DNA of 64,000 bases from Trichocoleus desertorum NBK24 (GTDB lineage: Bacteria; Cyanobacteriota; Cyanobacteriia; FACHB-46): NCBI RefSeq assembly GCF_030409055.1, contig NZ_CP116619.1, positions 3,945,628 to 4,009,627 on the forward strand, read 5' to 3'. Positions 18,449 to 30,400 of the stretch are shown here, in pieces; within the stretch, counting starts at the first letter, position 1; each line of letters starts with the position of its first letter. The notes beneath the pieces were generated by a model. That model was not told where the DNA came from. It did no database searches and was given only the letters and a program-made list of their open reading frames with translations. Position numbers and translations under genes: made by a program.

Positions 18449-18587
18449 GAAATTATCACTCGCGATTAGGGCTAAATTCCGGAATGATTCCGCTTTACCT
18501 CCATCTTACCAACCCTGGCTATGGATTGCTGGGTAGAAAACGCTTAATTTTCTGATCTAAATTCACCCCTCGCTATTATGGTTGCCC

Positions 18588-18628
18588 TAAAAGGAAGAGA
18601 GGCGTGGACTGTCACACCTCTCCTTTAA
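18588..18628 (-). terminator. Probable terminator of the first giant gene
   Basis: On the minus strand AAAGGAGAGG and the complementary CCTCTCTTCCTTT form a long, slightly mismatched stem around a 6-nt loop, ending in TTTT. It lies about 75 nt after the stop of the 1835-codon gene and before def. Confidence 0.6.
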
Positions 18629-18700
18629 TTAAAAGTCACAGCCAACCCGACATCTGCGAGTAAGTAAGTTGGAGTGAGCTAGCTTTTTCAATGCTTCTAT

Positions 18701-21700
18701 CTAAGCAAGGGTAGGGTTTTGAACTGAAACATGGAGCGTATAGGTATCATTGGGCGTCAGTGGGTTTCCTGTAATGCCAACTCCAATGGTATTGGTTGAG
18801 TCAAATTTGGCGACACCAATGACATATCGACCGGAGGACGTGAAGTTGTAAGTCAAGAACGAGTCGTTGAGGGAACTGCTACCAGGATCGGTTGCCGTGG
18901 CATCATCGTTGGTAGCCAAGAGGGTACCATTGCCGCTAAATAAGAAGATTTCAGTATCTAAAGCAGCTGTACCACCGCGATCGCCAAAGTCGATGTCGAA
19001 AATGCCCTGAGAACCTGCGGCAGCCGTGAACGAGTAGTAATCGAAGTTGTTGTCTCCCGTGGCAGAAACTGAGGCATGAGGAATGGTCGTCGAGTTGGCG
19101 ATGTTAGGGTCATTGGCTGAGGAGAAGCCAGCATCAAGAGCCTGAGCCACAATTAGATTCACGGTTGCTGAAGCAGTTCCACCTGCACCATCGCTGACGA
19201 TGTAAGTGAAGCTGTCATTACCGTTGAAGTTAGCACTTGGGTTGTAGGTGTACGTACCATCCGAATTGGTGGTTAAACTACCACGCGACGGTTGAGTCAC
19301 GCTGGCGATCGTGAGCACACCATCCACATCCGTATCATTGGCCAGCAGGGCAGCAGGACTAATCGAGGTTGATGTAGGAGCCGCGACTACGAGTAGATCA
19401 CCCAGAGCTTTGGGCAAATCATTGACGGCATTGACGGTGATGTTGACCGTGGCAGAGGCGGTCCCGCCGTTGCCATCACTGATGGTGTAGGTGAAGCTGT
19501 CTGTGCCGTTGAAGTTGGTCGTTGGGGTGTAGCGGAAGGTACCGTTGTTGCTAATAACAGAGCCATTAATAGGATTGGTATTTCCAGTAATTGAGAGAGC
19601 GTTACCCTCAGCATCAATGTCGTTAGCTAGAGCCGCGATCGTGACAATGGTGTCTTCGTTAGTGGTGACTGCATCGCTGATGGCAATGGGAGCATCATTG
19701 ACTGGGTTAACAGTGACATTGACTGTGGCAGAAGCAGTTCCACCATTGCCATCACTGATGATGTAGGTGAAGCTGTCTGTGCCATTCGCATTGGCATTAG
19801 GAGTGTAAGTGAAGACGCCGTTGGCTTGACTCAAGCTGCCTTTGGTTGCAGGAGAGAAGCTGTCAATCGTGAGAGTATTGGCTTCGGCATCGGTGTCATT
19901 TGCAAAGACATTAATGGTGACAGCCGTGTCTTCATTGGTGCTTGCCGTATCGTTGATGGCAATGGGGGCATCATTGACTGGGTTAACAGTGACATTGACT
20001 GTGGCAGAAGCAGTTCCACCATTGCCATCGCTGATGATGTAGGTGAAGCTGTCTGTGCCATTCGCATTGGCATTAGGAGTGTAAGTGAAGACGCCGTTGT
20101 TGTTGACAACAGAGCCAAGTGTGGGGTTGGCAGAAACGCCTGTAATCGAGAGGGCACTGCCTTCGACATCGGTGTCATTCGTTAGGACAGGGATGGTGAC
20201 AGCCGTGTCTTCATTGGTGCTTGCCGTATCGCTGATGGCAATGGGGGCATCATTGACTGGGTTAACAGTGACATTGACTGTGGCAGAAGCAGTTCCACCA
20301 TTGCCATCGCTGATGATGTAGGTGAAGCTGTCTGTGCCATTCGCATTGGCATTAGGAGTGTAAGTGAAGACGCCGTTGGCTTGACTCAAGCTGCCTTTGG
20401 TTGCAGGAGAGAAGCTGTCAATCGTGAGAGTATTGGCTTCGGCATCGGTGTCATTTGCAAAGACATTAATGGTGACAGCCGTGTCTTCATTGGTGCTTGC
20501 CGTATCGTTGATGGCAATGGGGGCATCATTGACTGGGTTAACAGTGACATTGACTGTGGCAGAAGCAGTTCCACCATTGCCATCGCTGATGATGTAGGTG
20601 AAGCTGTCTGTGCCATTCGCATTGGCATTAGGAGTGTAAGTGAAGACGCCGTTGTTGTTGACAACAGAGCCAAGTGTGGGGTTGGCAGAAACGCCTGTAA
20701 TCGAGAGGGCACTGCCTTCGACATCGGTGTCATTCGTTAGGACAGGGATGGTGACAGCCGTGTCTTCATTGGTGCTTGCCGTATCGCTGATGGCAATGGG
20801 AGCATCATTGACTGGGTTAACAGTGACATTGACTGTGGCAGAAGCAGTTCCACCATTGCCATCACTGATGATGTAGGTGAAGCTGTCTGTGCCATTCGCA
20901 TTGGCATTAGGAGTGTAAGTGAAGACGCCGTTGGCTTGACTCAAGCTGCCTTTGGTTGCAGGAGAGAAGCTGTCAATCGTGAGAGTATTGGCTTCGGCAT
21001 CGGTGTCATTTGCAAAGACATTAATGGTGACAGCCGTGTCTTCATTGGTGCTTGCCGTATCGTTGATGGCAATGGGGGCATCATTGACTGGGTTAACAGT
21101 GACATTGACTGTGGCAGAAGCAGTTCCACCATTGCCATCGCTGATGATGTAGGTGAAGCTGTCTGTGCCATTCGCATTGGCATTAGGAGTGTAAGTGAAG
21201 ACGCCGTTGTTGTTGACAACAGAGCCAAGTGTGGGGTTGGCAGAAACGCCTGTAATCGAGAGGGCACTGCCTTCGACATCGGTGTCATTCGTTAGGACAG
21301 GGATGGTGACAGCCGTGTCTTCATTGGTGCTTGCCGTATCGCTGATGGCAATGGGGGCATCATTGACTGGGTTAACAGTGACATTGACTGTGGCAGAAGC
21401 AGTTCCACCATTGCCATCGCTGATGATGTAGGTGAAGCTGTCTGTGCCATTCGCATTGGCATTAGGAGTGTAAGTGAAGACGCCGTTGGCTTGACTCAAG
21501 CTGCCTTTGGTTGCAGGAGAGAAGCTGTCAATCGTGAGAGTATTGGCTTCGGCATCGGTGTCATTTGCAAAGACATTAATGGTGACAGCCGTGTCTTCAT
21601 TGGTGCTTGCCGTATCGTTGATGGCAATGGGTGGGTCGTTTACTGCGTTAACAGTGATGTTGACCGTGGCAGAAGCAGAGCCGCCGTTACTATCAGTAAT

Positions 21701-24208
21701 GGTATAGGTAAAGTTATCAGAGCCGTTGAAGTTGGTGTTGGGGGTGTATCGGAAGATGCCATTTCCCTGATCAATGAGCTGACCATTAGTAGCTGAGGTA
21801 CTACTGGTGAGGAAAAAGGCATTAGCTTCAATGTCAGTATCGTTGGCTAAGACATTGACGATTGTAACCTGTGTGTCTTCATTGGTGCTTGCCGTATCGT
21901 TAATGGCAATGGGTGGGTCGTTCACTGCGTTAACAGTGATGTTGACAACGCCAGTAGTACTGCCTCCCCTGCCATCGCTAATGGTGTAGGTGAAACTATC
22001 AGAGCCGTTGAAGTCAGGATTTGGTATGTAGTTAAATGAACCGTTGTTGCGACTGTCTACTGTGCCGCTATTGGGTTGAGTGAAGCTAACAATTGCGATC
22101 GCATCTTGGTCTGCATCTGTATCGTTGGCGAGTACATTAGTGATTAAAATCGACAAATCTTCATTCGTGGTGAATGCGTCACTATTAGCAACAGGAAGAT
22201 CGTTGACTGGCGTAACATTGATGTTGACCGTAGCAGTTGCGGTTCCACCACTACCATCTGTAATGGTGTAGGTGAAGCTATCAGAACCGTTAAAGTTAGG
22301 GCTTGGAGTATAAGTAAAGGTTTGGTTGCCGTTATCCCTGATGACGCCATTTAATGCTGGCCCAAAGTTATTAATTAGCAGTTGCTGTTGGTCTGCATCA
22401 GTATCGTTTCCAAGGAGATCACTAGGACTAATGAGTAGTTCTGTGTCTTCGCTGGTCGTGAATGCATCATTATTGGCAACAGGAATATCTTGAACTGGGT
22501 TGACGACTAGGGTGACGGTAGCAGTTGTAGAACTACCTTTGCCATCGGTAACAACATAAGTAAAACTATCACTGCCACTAAAGTTGGCAGCAGGTGTGTA
22601 TGTAAGAGTCCCATTACTACTTGCTAATGTGCCGCGTCCTGGCTGGGAGAAGCTAGTAATTAAAAGGGTATCTTGGTCAGCATCGCTGTCATTAGATAAC
22701 AGGTTTGCTCGACTAAAGGTAACAGATGTATCCTCATCTGTCGTAATGATATCGTTACCTGCAATCGGTGCATCGTTGATCGCGTTAACGTTCAGAGTGA
22801 CAACAGCACTTGTATTACCACTCCGACCATCTGTAATTGTGTACGTGAAGCTATCCGTGCCATTGAAGTTGGCATTGGGGGTGTAGGTATAGGAACCTCC
22901 TAGGTCAACGACTCTACCGTTTAGAGGCTGAGTAAAACCTGTAATTAAAATAGGATTGCTATCAGCATCAGTATCATTGTTTAACAACGTAGCTCGACTG
23001 AAACTGACTCGCGTATCCTCATCGGTAGTGAAAGTATCATTACCCGCTATCGGTACATCGTTGATGGAGCGAACAGTGATGTTGACGGTGCCAGCGACTG
23101 TAGTACCATTACCATCTGTAATTGTGTAAGTAAAGCTATCTGTGCCGTTGAAGTTGGACTTAGGATTGTAGACAAAGGTGCCATTACCCAGCCCTTCAAC
23201 CGTTCCATTAGCAGGTTGAACGAAGTTATTGAAAAATAAAGAATCTTCTTCAGGGTCAAAGTCGTTGCTCAGTAGCTGGCTGCTAGTGAAGCTAAGCTGA
23301 GTATCTTCGTCCGTGGTAAAGGCATCATTACCTGCGATTGGGATATCTGGGCTGGGATTGATGGTAATGCTAACAGTATTGCTAACGAGACCTCCATAGC
23401 TATCACTAACGGTATAGGAGAAAGCATCAGTGCCATTGAAGTTAGGATTTGGAGTGTAAGTTAGAACACCGTTATTATTAGTTAATGAGCCATTAGCAGG
23501 TGAGGTAAATCCAGAAACAGTTAATTGATCGCCATCGGAGTCGGTGTCATTAGCGAGTAAGTTCAGGGTAAGGGGAAGTGCGTCTTCGTCCAGTGTAAAG
23601 CTATCAGCCCCAACAACAGGAGGAGTGTTGACTGCTACTCTGCCCGCCTTCTGTCCATACAAGATGTAGTGTCGGAAGCCGCTTTCGATTTCACCCCTGC
23701 CAAGAGCCGCCAAAATATCAGGATTGTGCTCTAAGTAGAATCGTTCGTCATAGAGCTTGCTGGGATTGCGGTTGTAGTTTGTATCGACTGCAAACTGGCC
23801 GTACCTGACAAAGTGTTCATAGCCGCTACTCAAGTCTCCCCTGCTAACGGCTGCTACAACATCGGGGTTATTGGCGAGGTAGAAGGCTTCATCAAACAGA
23901 GGGCTAGGGCTACGGCTCGGCTTGCTACCTAGTACAAACTGGCCGTATTGGATAAAGTGCTGGAAGCCGCTACCAATTTCTCCTGCCTGAACGGAGGCGG
24001 CAACATCGGGGTTATTGGCGAGGTAGAAGACTTCATCAAACAGAGGGCTAGGAGCGCGGCTCGGCTTGCTACTCAGTACAAATTGGCCGTACTGGATAAA
24101 GTGCTGGAAGCCGCTGTTGAATTGTCCTGCCTGAACGGCGGCGGCGACATCCGGGTTATTAGCGAGGTAATAACTTTCCTCGAACAGGTTGGTGATACTC
24201 AGGGGCAT
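18701..24208 (-). CDS. Giant cadherin-like tandem-repeat protein 1 (NPDV repeats, 16 Ig-like domains, PPC-like end)
   Basis: 1835 residues in three parts. Residues ~8-195 are four ~48-residue repeats with the core FYLANNPDVAAAV...GFQHFIQYGQ. Residues ~197-1690 are 16 cadherin/Ig-like domains of the tandem-95 type, each with EDT...NDTD...NFNGTDSFTYTI...VNxVND; the acidic DTD/NDTD sites suggest calcium binding. The end resembles a PPC domain (FDYYSFTAAAG, DTEIFLFSGNGTLLATNDD). Domains 8-14 alternate as A-B-A-B-A-B-A and are nearly identical. There is no classical signal peptide and no RTX nonapeptide, so the export route is unclear. It is likely a surface or extracellular adhesin or structural protein (inference). 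Paralog of the next gene upstream. Confidence 0.88.
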   Translation of the reverse strand: MPLSITNLFEESYYLANNPDVAAAVQAGQFNSGFQHFIQYGQFVLSSKPSRAPSPLFDEVFYLANNPDVAASVQAGEIGSGFQHFIQYGQFVLGSKPSRSPSPLFDEAFYLANNPDVVAAVSRGDLSSGYEHFVRYGQFAVDTNYNRNPSKLYDERFYLEHNPDILAALGRGEIESGFRHYILYGQKAGRVAVNTPPVVGADSFTLDEDALPLTLNLLANDTDSDGDQLTVSGFTSPANGSLTNNNGVLTYTPNPNFNGTDAFSYTVSDSYGGLVSNTVSITINPSPDIPIAGNDAFTTDEDTQLSFTSSQLLSNDFDPEEDSLFFNNFVQPANGTVEGLGNGTFVYNPKSNFNGTDSFTYTITDGNGTTVAGTVNITVRSINDVPIAGNDTFTTDEDTRVSFSRATLLNNDTDADSNPILITGFTQPLNGRVVDLGGSYTYTPNANFNGTDSFTYTITDGRSGNTSAVVTLNVNAINDAPIAGNDIITTDEDTSVTFSRANLLSNDSDADQDTLLITSFSQPGRGTLASSNGTLTYTPAANFSGSDSFTYVVTDGKGSSTTATVTLVVNPVQDIPVANNDAFTTSEDTELLISPSDLLGNDTDADQQQLLINNFGPALNGVIRDNGNQTFTYTPSPNFNGSDSFTYTITDGSGGTATATVNINVTPVNDLPVANSDAFTTNEDLSILITNVLANDTDADQDAIAIVSFTQPNSGTVDSRNNGSFNYIPNPDFNGSDSFTYTISDGRGGSTTGVVNITVNAVNDPPIAINDTASTNEDTQVTIVNVLANDTDIEANAFFLTSSTSATNGQLIDQGNGIFRYTPNTNFNGSDNFTYTITDSNGGSASATVNITVNAVNDPPIAINDTASTNEDTAVTINVFANDTDAEANTLTIDSFSPATKGSLSQANGVFTYTPNANANGTDSFTYIISDGNGGTASATVNVTVNPVNDAPIAISDTASTNEDTAVTIPVLTNDTDVEGSALSITGVSANPTLGSVVNNNGVFTYTPNANANGTDSFTYIISDGNGGTASATVNVTVNPVNDAPIAINDTASTNEDTAVTINVFANDTDAEANTLTIDSFSPATKGSLSQANGVFTYTPNANANGTDSFTYIISDGNGGTASATVNVTVNPVNDAPIAISDTASTNEDTAVTIPVLTNDTDVEGSALSITGVSANPTLGSVVNNNGVFTYTPNANANGTDSFTYIISDGNGGTASATVNVTVNPVNDAPIAINDTASTNEDTAVTINVFANDTDAEANTLTIDSFSPATKGSLSQANGVFTYTPNANANGTDSFTYIISDGNGGTASATVNVTVNPVNDAPIAISDTASTNEDTAVTIPVLTNDTDVEGSALSITGVSANPTLGSVVNNNGVFTYTPNANANGTDSFTYIISDGNGGTASATVNVTVNPVNDAPIAINDTASTNEDTAVTINVFANDTDAEANTLTIDSFSPATKGSLSQANGVFTYTPNANANGTDSFTYIISDGNGGTASATVNVTVNPVNDAPIAISDAVTTNEDTIVTIAALANDIDAEGNALSITGNTNPINGSVISNNGTFRYTPTTNFNGTDSFTYTISDGNGGTASATVNITVNAVNDLPKALGDLLVVAAPTSTSISPAALLANDTDVDGVLTIASVTQPSRGSLTTNSDGTYTYNPSANFNGNDSFTYIVSDGAGGTASATVNLIVAQALDAGFSSANDPNIANSTTIPHASVSATGDNNFDYYSFTAAAGSQGIFDIDFGDRGGTAALDTEIFLFSGNGTLLATNDDATATDPGSSSLNDSFLTYNFTSSGRYVIGVAKFDSTNTIGVGITGNPLTPNDTYTLHVSVQNPTLA
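19700..21640 (-). repeat. Higher-order tandem repeat, 555-bp unit
   Basis: Inside the first giant gene, two-domain units of 555 bp (185 codons) recur in register: identical stretches begin near 19826, 20381, 20936 and 21491. Differences between copies are a few bases, mostly the GGG/GGA variant in the APIAI codons. The array holds four A-type and three B-type domains, consistent with recent unequal exchange. Confidence 0.9.
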
Positions 24209-24223
24209 GCAATTTACCTACTA
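23601..24223 (-). repeat. Shared 5' end, copy 1 (giant gene 1)
   Basis: About 620 bp covering the leader end, start codon and the whole NPDV-repeat region, matching 32754-33376 at a constant offset of 9153 bp with only a few substitutions. Identity stops abruptly inside the first Ig-like domain. Confidence 0.9.
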
Positions 24224-24342
24224 CTGAAGCGTGAAGACGAAGAAGCGCTACCTCAAACTCTTAGCTATAGTTAAAGTTTGCGATAGAGCGCTAAAGGTAC
24301 TAGTTCGTAATCCTTGATAGATAACATAACTAGCTAAGAAAT

Positions 24343-24374
24343 ACTGCCCCTTCCGCGATCGCAGTTGAGGCAGT
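24343..24374 (-). terminator. Weak candidate terminator of the second giant gene
   Basis: On the minus strand ACTGCC pairs with GGCAGT around a loop containing a HIP1 site, followed by ATTTCTT. The stem is only 6 bp, so this is tentative. Confidence 0.35.
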
Positions 24375-24406
24375 GTTAAGGCTAGAAAACGATAGCCTCC
24401 AAATGA

Positions 24407-27400
24407 TTAGAAGGCCGATGTAGGATGACCTTCAACGGAGATATGAAGGGTGTAAGTTTGTCCAGAATTCGGTGGATTACCAAATATTTGACCACCGGAG
24501 AAGCCAGCCCCGCTCTGAGCAACTCCAACTATATATAGCTGGCCTGCTGTGAGATTGCTGGCTTTGATATAAGCATCAAAGCCCGATGTGCTACCACCTG
24601 CACCCAATGCAGTCGAAGCATTATCGTTTCGAGTGACAAGAGCACCCGTTTGATCGAAGAGGAACAGTTCCGTATCTATCGATCCTGTTGGTTTCGCACC
24701 GAAGTCAATATCAAGAATCGCTGTACTTCCTCCCGCAGTAAAGGCGTAGTAATCAAATGTTCCATCCCCTGCTACGTTCAAGATACTTGCATGAGGAATG
24801 GTAGTGGCGTTCTCAATGTTACTGTCAGGGTTCAGAGAATAGCTAGAGCGACTATCAACGTCGCGAGCTACCACAAGATTGACGGTACCCGTTGATGTAC
24901 CACCCTGAGCATCACGAACGATATAGCTAAAGCTATCGTTTCCATTAAAGTTTGCTCTTGGTGTGTAATTGAACCCAGTGTTAGTTCGAGTAATGCTGCC
25001 ATTAGTTGGAGAACTAGCAAGGCCAATAATCCTCAAACTACTTTGCAGGTCATCATCATCAAAATCGTTAGCCAAGAGATTAGCATCGCTAATCGGACGA
25101 GAAACCCCTTCACCAACAATAAAGTAGTCAGTTCCTGTAATCGGCAAGTCATTTACCGCCGCGATCGCGACGTTGACTGTAGCTGTAGCTGTGCCCCCAC
25201 TGCTATCAGAGATGGTATAGGTAAAGCTATCGGTGCCACTAAAGTTAGGGTTGGGAGTATAGCTGAAGGTACCATTGCCATTGTCTGTAACAGCTCCATT
25301 GCTACCTTGGGTAGAACTACTAATCGTTAGTAGATCACCATCACCATCTGTATCATTCAGCAACACATTGACGGTAGTAACTGTGGTGTCTTCACTAGTA
25401 GTGACGGAATCATTCACAGCGATCGGAAGATCGTTGATTGGGTTGATATTGATGTTGACCGTAGCTGCTGCGGTACCTCCGTTAGCATCATTCACAATGT
25501 AGATAAAGCTATCTGAACCATTGGCATTTGCATTCGGAGTGTAGGTGAAGGAACCATTACCCGTACTTGTGACGCTCCCCTTACCAGGATCAGTGAAGTT
25601 GATCACAATGAGCGAATCACCATCGACATCCGTGTCGTTAGTAAACACATTGAATGTTGCTGGTGTGTCCTCGTTAGTGGTCACACTGTCGTTGACTGCT
25701 AGAGGAGCATCATTCAGGGGGGTAATCGTGACATTCACAGTACCGGTTGAGGTGCCACCTCTTCCATCTGTAATGCTGTAGGTAAAGCTATCTGTCCCAT
25801 TCGTATTTGCATTTGGCGTGTACGTAATGGTGCCATTGTTATTCCGCACCACGCCCCTAGCAGCTTGGCTAAAGCTGAACAGCGTAATTGGGTCGCCGTC
25901 GCCATCGGTGTCATTGGCAATGACGTTGATGCTACCTGTCGTGTCTTCGTCCAGCGTTAGCTCATCATTGACAGCTAGAGGAGCATCGTTGAGGGAGCGA
26001 ATGACAATGTTGACCGTGGCAGAAGCAGAGCCGCCTTGACCATCATCAATGATGTAGGTGAAGCTATCTGTGCCGTTGGCATTGGCATTCGGCTGGTAGC
26101 TGAAGGCGCCGTTGTTGAACGTCAATGCTCCTTTGGTAGTCTCTGTGAAGCTAATTACTGTCAGCGTATCCCCATCCGCATCCGTGTCATTGGCCAAGAT
26201 GTTGATAGGAGTAACTGCAGCATCTTCATTGAGGCTAAGGGTGTCATTGCGAGCAATGGGCGCATCGTTAATTGAGTTGACTCCGACACTGACTGTGGCT
26301 GTGGCAGTGGCACCTGCTGCATCTCGGATCGTGTAGGTGAAGCTGTCAGAGCCATTGAAGTTGGTCAGCGGTTGGTAGGAGAAGTTGCCATTGCTGAGGT
26401 TGCGAACTGTGCCGCGAGCCGCTTGAGTGAAGCTGAGGACGCTAAAGGTGCTGTCAGCATCGGTGTCATTAGCAATGACGTTAATGCTGCCTGTCGTGTC
26501 TTCGTCCAGCGTCAAGCTGTCGTTCACTGCGAGCGGGGCATCATTGATAGAAGTGATGATGATGTTGACCGTGGCAGAAGCAGAGCCGCCTTGACCATCA
26601 TCAATGATGTAGGTGAAGCTGTCGGTGCCGTTAGCATTGGCATTCGGCTGATAGCTGAAGGTGCCGTTGGCGTTGTCGGTGAGTGTCCCTCTGGTGGCAT
26701 CTGTAAAGCTGACGATGGTGAGAGGGTCACGGTCTACATCAGTGTCATTGGCAATGACATTGATGAGGATGGCCGCGTTGTCCTCGTTAATTGTCCGACT
26801 GTCATTACGAGCAATGGGCGCATCGTTAATCGAGTTGACTCCGACACTGACCGTGGCTGTGGCAGTGGCACCTGCTGCATCTCGGATCGTGTAGGTGAAG
26901 CTGTCAGAGCCATTGAAGTTGGTCAGAGGCTGGTAGGAGAAGTTGCCATTGCTGAGGTTGCGAACTGTGCCGCGAGCCGCTTGAGTGAAGCTGAGGACGC
27001 TAAAGGTGCTGTCAGCATCGGTGTCATTAGCAATGACGTTAATGCTGCCTGTCGTGTCTTCGTCCAGCGTCAAGCTGTCGTTCACTGCGAGCGGGGCATC
27101 ATTGATAGAAGTGATGATGATGTTGACCGTGGCAGAAGCAGAGCCGCCTTGACCATCATCAATGATGTAGGTGAAGCTGTCGGTGCCGTTAGCATTGGCA
27201 TTCGGCTGATAGCTGAAGGTGCCGTTGGCGTTGTCGGTGAGTGTCCCTCTGGTGGCATCTGTAAAGCTGACGATGGTGAGAGGGTCACGGTCTACATCAG
27301 TGTCATTGGCAATGACATTGATGAGGATGGCCGCGTTGTCCTCGTTAATTGTCCGACTGTCATTACGAGCAATGGGCGCATCGTTAATCGAGTTGACTCC

Positions 27401-30400
27401 GACACTGACCGTGGCTGTGGCAGTGGCACCTGCTGCATCTCGGATCGTGTAGGTGAAGCTGTCAGAGCCATTGAAGTTGGTCAGAGGCTGGTAGGAGAAG
27501 TTGCCATTGCCCAGGTTCCTCACCGTGCCGCGAGCTGCTTGAGTGAAGCTGAGGACGCTAAAGGTGTTATCTGCATCGGTGTCATTAGCAATGACGTTGA
27601 TGGTGCCAGTCGTGTCCTCATCTAGGGTCAGCGCATCATTGACGGCCAGAGGGGCATCGTTGAGGGAGCGAATGGTGATGTTGACTGTGGCAGAAGCAGA
27701 GCCGCCTTGACCATCATCGATGATGTAGGTGAAGCTGTCGGTGCCGTTAGCATTGGCATTCGGCTGATAGCTGAAGGTGCCGTTGGCATTGTCAATTAGG
27801 GTGCCTTTGCCAGCATCTGTGAAGCTGACGATGGTGAGGGGGTCACGGTCTACATCGGTGTCATTGGCAATGACATTAATCAGAGTTACAGCTGCATCCT
27901 CGTTGATGCTCAGGGTGTCATTGCGGGCAATGGGGGCATCGTTAATCGAGTTAACGCCGACGCTGACCATGGCATTGGCCGTTGCACCTGCTGCATCTCG
28001 GATCGTGTAGGTAAAGCTGTCAGAGCCGTTGAAGTTGGTCAGAGGCTGGTAGGAGAAGTTGCCATTGCCCAGGTTCCTCACCGTGCCGCGAGCTGCTTGA
28101 GTAAAGCTGAGGACGCTGAAGGTGTTATCTGCATCGGTGTCATTGGCAATGACGTTAACTCTGCCTAGGGTGTCTTCGTCCAGGGTCAAGCTGTCATTGA
28201 CGGCCAGAGGGGCATCGTTGAGGGAGCGAATGGTGATGTTGACTGTGGCAGAAGCAGAGCCGCCTTGACCATCATCGATGGTGTAGGTGAAGCTGTCGGT
28301 GCCGTTAGCATTGGCATTCGGCTGATAGCTGAAGGCTCCATTCTCAAAGAGCAGGGTTCCTTTGGTAGCCTCTGTGAAGTTAATCACAGTCAGTGCATCC
28401 CCATCAACATCTGTGTCATTGACAAGGATATTAATAGGAGTAGCTGCAGCATCCTCATTAATGGTCAGGCTATCATTGCGGGCGATGGGAGCATCATTAA
28501 CCGAGTTGACCGTGACATTAACAGTGCTGGTAGCAGTAGCACCTCTGCTATCACGAATGGTGTAGGTGAAGTTGTCGGAGCCGTTGAAGTTAGTTCGAGG
28601 TTGATAGGAGAAGTTACCGTTACCAAGGTTGCGGACTGTGCCGCGAGTCGCTGGAGTGAAGCTGAGGACACTAAATGTATCGTTATCAACGTCGCTATCA
28701 TTGAATAGGACATTGACGTTGCCAAGGGTGTCTTCGTTGGTGACTAGCTCATCACTATTGGCTACTGGTGCGTCATTAACGGGTCGAATGATGAGATTGA
28801 CAGATGCTGTTGCTGTGCCTCCTCGGCCATCATCAATGACATAGGTGAAGCTATCAGAGCCATTGAAGTTTTCATTGGCTTGATAGGTGAAGGTGCCATT
28901 ATTGTTTGTCAGGGTACCATTGGCAGCCTCAGTGAATTCAGTTACAGTCAACGGATCACTTTCAATATCAGTGTCATTGGCGATCACGCTAAAAGTGAAC
29001 TCTGTATCTTCGTTGCCTGTGAAGCTGTCATTTCTGGCAATTGGTGAGTCGTTGACGTCCCCTACAGTAATGCCAACGGTGGCGAAAGCAGTGCCTCCTC
29101 TACCGTCATTGACCCGATAGGTAAAGCTATCACTACCGACGAAGTTGAGTCTTGGTGTGTAAGTAAAGACTCCATTATTGTTGTTGACAACGGTACCGTT
29201 TCTAGGATTAGCCCCTACGGAGAACGTTAGTGGATCACCATCAACATCGCTGGCATTATCTAGTAGGTTGATCGCGATGGCGGTTTCCTCAGCTGTGCTC
29301 ACGTCTTCAGCGGTTGCTGTCGGCGCATCATTAAGGGGTGTGACCCTTAGGAGCACGGTTGCTTCAGCCGTACCCCCTTTCCCGTCATCAACCACATAGG
29401 TAAAGCTGTCGGTGCCGTTAAAGTCAGTAGTTGGTGTGTACGAGAACGTACCATTACCGTTATTAACAAGAGTGCCGTTAGTTGGGTCAGTATTGCTTGA
29501 TACAGAGAGGAGATCCCCCCGGTCAACGTCAGTATCGTTAGCCAAAACATTCGGAATAGTGACACTACCCGGATCTTCGGTAGTTGTAAAACTATCGTTG
29601 CGAGCTACTGGTATGTCGTTGACGTTATCAACAGTAATGGAAACTGTAGAAGTAGCCGTTCCTCCTCTGCCGTCATTAACCGTGTAGGTAAAGCTATCGC
29701 TGCCGGAGAAGTCAACATTTGGTGTGTAGGTGAAAGTGCCATCACCGTTATTAGCGACTACCCCATTTCTAGGGTTGGTTGCTGTGGCAAAGGTTAGAAC
29801 ATCACCATCAACGTCACTCACGTTATCGGTGAGATCAATAGTGACGGTTTCTTCCTCATTTGTGATGACTGCATCAGGTGTTGCTGTAGGTCGATCATTA
29901 ATGGGATTAACGGTCACAATTACCGTAGCTGAACTGGTGTCACCACTTGGATCAGCAACCGTATAGGTAAAGCTATCTGTCCCACTAAAGTCAGTGGGAG
30001 CCTGGTAAGTGAAGCTGCCGTTATTATTGACAACGACAGTGCCGCCTTGAACGCTGTTAGTGTCAGAAACGCTAACAATTAGGCGATCGCCATCAATATC
30101 AGTATCGTTTCTGAGCACCCCATTAACAGCGGTAACCGAGAGCCGAATGTCTTCATTGACGGTGTAAGCATCATTCCGTGCGGTGGGTGCGTCGTTAACA
30201 GGGGCGATCGTAATGTTGGCAACCCCAGTAGCAGTGCCGCCTCGACCATCACTAATGGTATAGCTGAAGCTATCAGTACCACTGACATTAGGATTCGGTG
30301 TGTAGAAGTAGGTACCATCTCCCTGGTCTACCAGTGAGCCTCGGCTCGGCTGTGCAAAGCCAGTGATGAATAAGCTATCGCCATCCGGATCGGAATCATT

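Noticed and set aside
19700-21640. Regular repeats that might suggest a CRISPR array
   Set aside because: Units are 555 bp, coding and in frame; there are no short repeats with unique spacers and no cas genes.
19826-21796. Series of 119-, 115- and 78-codon ORFs with 555-bp spacing
   Set aside because: All are shadows of the tandem Ig-like domains of giant gene 1 in other frames.
23948-24274. Plus-strand ORF repeated at 33101-33403
   Set aside because: It is the antisense of the NPDV-repeat region, present twice only because that region is duplicated.
26372-27625. 417-codon plus-strand ORF antisense to giant gene 2
   Set aside because: It arises because the repeats are nearly identical and 558 bp is divisible by three, so one open antisense frame is copied with each unit. 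Its translation has no start signal and simply repeats with the gene on the other strand.
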